From contig NZ_BAZW01000009.1 of the NCBI RefSeq assembly GCF_000974365.1, positions 62,001 to 126,000 of the forward strand: a DNA stretch of 64,000 nucleotides. Direction: 5' to 3'. The notes under the pieces are model-generated. The model was not told the origin of the DNA, did not search any database, and saw only the letters and a list, made by a program, of their open reading frames with translations. The translations under genes were made by a program, and so were the position numbers. The first letter of the stretch is position 1. The number at the start of each line of letters is the position of its first letter. Below are positions 61,048-64,000 of this stretch, piece by piece. This DNA is from Geofilum rubicundum JCM 15548. GTDB lineage: Bacteria > Bacteroidota > Bacteroidia > Bacteroidales > Marinilabiliaceae.

Positions 61048-63744
61048 ATGAGAAAGACTAGTACGTTGTTTTTGCTGCTGTTACTCCTATTGGGTTCTGC
61101 AGGTGTTTATGGTCAAATTACCGTAAGCGGAACATTACTGGATCAGGAAACCAGTGAGCCCTTGATAGGTGCCACCGTTATTGTGGAAGGTACAACCATC
61201 GGATCTACCACCAGTGTGGATGGAGAATTCTCATTTCAAGTGAATGAGAGTCCCGTTACCTTATTGTTTTCCTATGTTGGTTATACGAATAAAAGTCAAC
61301 GGTTCAATGTTGCTGAGAAAGCAAATCTTGGAATTATTTACCTCGATCCGAATGCGATTTCTCTGGGTGAGATTGCGGTTACGGCCTCTATTGGTGTGGC
61401 GCGACGCACACCGGTGGCCATGTCCAACATTACCCCTCAGTTTATTGAGGAAAAGTTGGGAACCATGGAATTTCCCGAGATTCTTAAATCCACCCCCGGT
61501 GTATATGCGACCAAAGGTCCCGGAGGTTTCGGCGATTCAAAAATTAATATGCGCGGTTTCCAGTCGGCGAACGTGGCCGTCATGATCAATGGCGTTCCCA
61601 TGAACGACATGGAGTGGGGGGGCGTTTACTGGTCCAATTGGGCCGGTCTGTCGGACGTAACCTCCTTAATGCAAACACAACGTGGTTTGGGTGCATCCAA
61701 GGTTTCAGCGCCTTCAGTTGGCGGATCTATCAACATTATTACCAAATCCATCGATGCCGAAAAGGGCGGATCTGCTTCTTACAGCCTGGGCAATGACGGT
61801 TATAATAAAGTGGTTTTTGATGTTTCTACCGGTTTAAGTGAGACGGGCTGGGCCATGACCATGTTACTGGGTAAAACCTGGGGCGATGGCTATGTGCAGG
61901 GGGCTGATTTTGTGGGCTATAATTACTTTATTAATGTGGCCAAGAAAATCAACGAGGAACATCAGATTTCATTCACGGCCTTTGGTGCCCCTCAGGAGCA
62001 CTACCAGCGCAGCAGGTATGACGGGTTGACCATAGAGGGATGGCAAGAGGTTCAAAAATATATGGGCGACAACAGTCCCTATAGATATAATCCTACCTAT
62101 GGTTTTGGTTTAAATGGTGAGCGCAAATCGTCGGCTTACAACGTATACCACAAACCGCAAATCTCCTTAAACCACATTTGGCAGATTGATGAAAAATCCA
62201 GTCTGAGCACCTCCCTCTACACCTCGCTTGGTCGAGGTTATGGTTACAGTGGGCAGAATGCCGACGGATATTCTGGTCATTGGTATGGAACCACCAATGG
62301 TATTTTGAATGAGACCTATCGTAACCCGGATGGCACTTTTGCCTATGATCAAATTTACGCGGTGAATGCCGAAAGTACAGAAGGTTCAGTTCTGGCCATG
62401 TCCAAGTCCAAAAATTTCCATGACTGGTATGGCATCCTTTCCACTTACACCACAACCATTGCACAGACGATTGATGTGTATGGTGGTTTGGATATGCGTT
62501 ATTACAAGGGTGTTCATACCAATGAGTTACTTGACTTATACGGGGGAGACTATTACATTGACCGCTATAGAAGAAATGTTTCGGCTGAGAACTATGCAGG
62601 CGCCGGAACGGATGCTTTTATCATGAGAAAAATGCAGGTGGGTGACGTGGTTTACCGCGATTATGACGGACACGTTTTCCAGGCTGGTGGTTTTGGACAG
62701 GCCGAATACAATGTAGGTAACTTAAGTGCCTTTGCTGCCGGATCTTTGTCGAATACCACCTACTGGCGTTATGACAGGTTTTATTACGATGCCGACAATG
62801 CCAAATCAGAGACCGTTGATTATTTGGGATACACCATTAAAGGTGGTGCCAACTATAACCTGACCAGCGAACACAATGTGTTTGCCAATGTTGGTTTTAT
62901 AAGTCGGGCCCCATTTTTCTCAGGAGGCGCCTTCCTTAATTCTACGGTCAGTAATGAAACCAATCCCGATGCAGTTAACGAGAAAATTTTCTCTATGGAG
63001 GCCGGCTATGGTTTTAAAACTTCCTGGTTAAAAGCAGATGTGAATGTTTACCGTACGCTATGGATGGATAAGTTGTTGAGTCGGTCGGTTGATTTGAACG
63101 ACGGCAGTCGCGGTACCATAAACATGGAAGGTATTGATGCCCTTCACCAGGGGGTTGAGGTTGAACTGACTGCACGTCCCTACAGCTGGCTCGATCTGAC
63201 CGGAATGATATCAATTGGCGATTGGCAATGGAATAACAATACCGTGGGGTATTTCTATAATGACGGTAGCCAGCCACTTGCCGATATGCAGGGTAACATC
63301 GCCTCTGCGGCAGGCGCTGCAGATCATGCCAGCATGAAATTGAATCTGGATGGTGTGAAAGTGGGCGGTTCAGCTCAAACAACAGCAGCTCTGGGTGCGA
63401 AGTTTAAAATCAACAAAGACCTGCGTACAGGACTTGATTTCTATTATTTTTCACGGAATTATGCCGACTGGAGTTTCAGAAGCAGTGATTTATTGATGTT
63501 TGGTGAAAAAAGTTACGCGAGCTCATGGGAAATTCCGGAGGCCGGGATGTTTGATTTCTTTGCCAGTTACGCCTTCCCATTGGGTGGGACCAAAGCGGTT
63601 ATTTCAGGAAACATAAACAACTTGTTTGATCAGGAATACATTGCTGATGCAGTGGATGGTGGCGATGGTCAGTGGCAATCGGCCTATCAGTTGTTTTATG
63701 GCTTTGGACGGACTTACAACGTCAGGTTAAAAATAAATTTCTAA
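61048..63744 (+). CDS. TonB-dependent receptor with carboxypeptidase-like N-terminal domain
   Basis: The 898-residue protein has a signal peptide (to VYGQ), a regulatory-like beta domain (ITVSGTLLDQETSEPLIGATVIVEG), a plug domain (FPEILKSTPGVYATKGPGGFGDSKINMRG and VMINGVPMNDMEWGGVYW) and a barrel ending in YNVRLKINF. It lacks the SusC-type TonB box VVVIGYG and is not followed by a SusD, so it belongs to a different TBDR branch. Its substrate is unknown. The following gene encodes a lipoprotein that probably works with it. Confidence 0.92.
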   Translation: MRKTSTLFLLLLLLLGSAGVYGQITVSGTLLDQETSEPLIGATVIVEGTTIGSTTSVDGEFSFQVNESPVTLLFSYVGYTNKSQRFNVAEKANLGIIYLDPNAISLGEIAVTASIGVARRTPVAMSNITPQFIEEKLGTMEFPEILKSTPGVYATKGPGGFGDSKINMRGFQSANVAVMINGVPMNDMEWGGVYWSNWAGLSDVTSLMQTQRGLGASKVSAPSVGGSINIITKSIDAEKGGSASYSLGNDGYNKVVFDVSTGLSETGWAMTMLLGKTWGDGYVQGADFVGYNYFINVAKKINEEHQISFTAFGAPQEHYQRSRYDGLTIEGWQEVQKYMGDNSPYRYNPTYGFGLNGERKSSAYNVYHKPQISLNHIWQIDEKSSLSTSLYTSLGRGYGYSGQNADGYSGHWYGTTNGILNETYRNPDGTFAYDQIYAVNAESTEGSVLAMSKSKNFHDWYGILSTYTTTIAQTIDVYGGLDMRYYKGVHTNELLDLYGGDYYIDRYRRNVSAENYAGAGTDAFIMRKMQVGDVVYRDYDGHVFQAGGFGQAEYNVGNLSAFAAGSLSNTTYWRYDRFYYDADNAKSETVDYLGYTIKGGANYNLTSEHNVFANVGFISRAPFFSGGAFLNSTVSNETNPDAVNEKIFSMEAGYGFKTSWLKADVNVYRTLWMDKLLSRSVDLNDGSRGTINMEGIDALHQGVEVELTARPYSWLDLTGMISIGDWQWNNNTVGYFYNDGSQPLADMQGNIASAAGAADHASMKLNLDGVKVGGSAQTTAALGAKFKINKDLRTGLDFYYFSRNYADWSFRSSDLLMFGEKSYASSWEIPEAGMFDFFASYAFPLGGTKAVISGNINNLFDQEYIADAVDGGDGQWQSAYQLFYGFGRTYNVRLKINF

Positions 63745-63765
63745 GAACTTGTTAATCGCAATACA

Positions 63766-64000
63766 ATGAGAAAAATACTATTTTATATACTGAGTTCGCT
63801 GCTGGTTGTATTTACCGCCTGTGAATACAATGAGGAGCATTTTCCGGAATTGGATGAACTGGTGACACCAGTTGATATTAGGTTGTTGGAAGATTCTTTG
63901 GAGGCTGAAGATTATGCGGCCATTGCGGATTTGTCTGCCAACAAAGCCCTGGCTAAAGCCGATGGGGTAGAAGATGAATTGGCCAATTTAGAAAGCAGTC
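63766..64000 (+). CDS. Lipoprotein, N-terminal part (runs off the window)
   Basis: The start is ATG 63766, 21 bases after the receptor stop codon. The first 78 residues show a signal with lipobox FTAC, followed by an acidic N-terminal region (EYNEEHFPELDELVTPVDIR). The remainder lies beyond the window. It is probably the surface partner of the TonB-dependent receptor; the family is not recognisable from this piece. Confidence 0.75.
   Translation, partial: MRKILFYILSSLLVVFTACEYNEEHFPELDELVTPVDIRLLEDSLEAEDYAAIADLSANKALAKADGVEDELANLESS

Overview
The window is a chromosomal stretch of a Bacteroidota bacterium. The evidence is two SusC/SusD outer-membrane uptake pairs, a type IX secretion (T9SS) C-terminal sorting domain on an amylase, Bacteroidota-style -7 boxes (TAnnTTTG), lipoproteins with short lipoboxes, and a V-type ATPase operon. 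A marine or anaerobic member of the Marinilabiliales/Bacteroidales is a reasonable guess, but the window alone does not settle the order. No rRNA, tRNA, CRISPR array, phage or transposase was recognised.

Region 1 (1-17817) is a polysaccharide utilisation locus for a beta-linked, probably galactose-containing glycan: the end of a SusC, a SusD lipoprotein, an AraC regulator, a GH35 enzyme, a sugar-porter MFS transporter, a large DUF5107-TPR protein, two GH2 enzymes and a second, divergent AraC regulator. Region 2 (17957-39332) is a starch/maltodextrin locus. Its minus-strand arm reads LacI regulator, SLC45/GPH-like MFS transporter, beta-phosphoglucomutase, GH65 maltose-phosphorylase-like enzyme, SusA-like GH13, GH31 and lipoprotein GH13. 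Its plus-strand arm reads SusC, SusD, a SusE/F-like lipoprotein with three tandem repeats and a T9SS-exported GH13. The reading is surface amylolysis, TonB-dependent import, periplasmic trimming, inner-membrane maltose uptake, then phosphorolysis to glucose plus beta-glucose-1-phosphate.

Region 3 (39340-51754) is mostly housekeeping: a polyprenyl-phosphate sugar transferase flanked by REP-like palindromes, a zeta-toxin-like kinase with a small partner gene, pcm, an MBL-fold hydrolase, gcvP, TM2 and DUF2752 membrane proteins, a Cys/Met-metabolism PLP enzyme, remnants of TraB/GumN and SRAP genes, two exported proteins and a nitroreductase. Region 4 (52146-59684) is the V-type ATPase operon E-DUF2764-A-B-D-I-K, whose c-ring subunit keeps the Na+-ligand pattern of Enterococcus NtpK. 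The window ends with a TonB-dependent receptor and the start of a lipoprotein gene.

Two features cut across the regions. First, at least eleven genes are split by single-base indels, nearly all one-base losses in short homopolymers. Every one becomes a full-length family member when one base is restored, so sequencing error is far more likely than gene decay. Second, the LacI-type operator core GCAAACGTTT occurs three times: before the maltose transporter operon, before the starch susC, and before the V-type ATPase operon.
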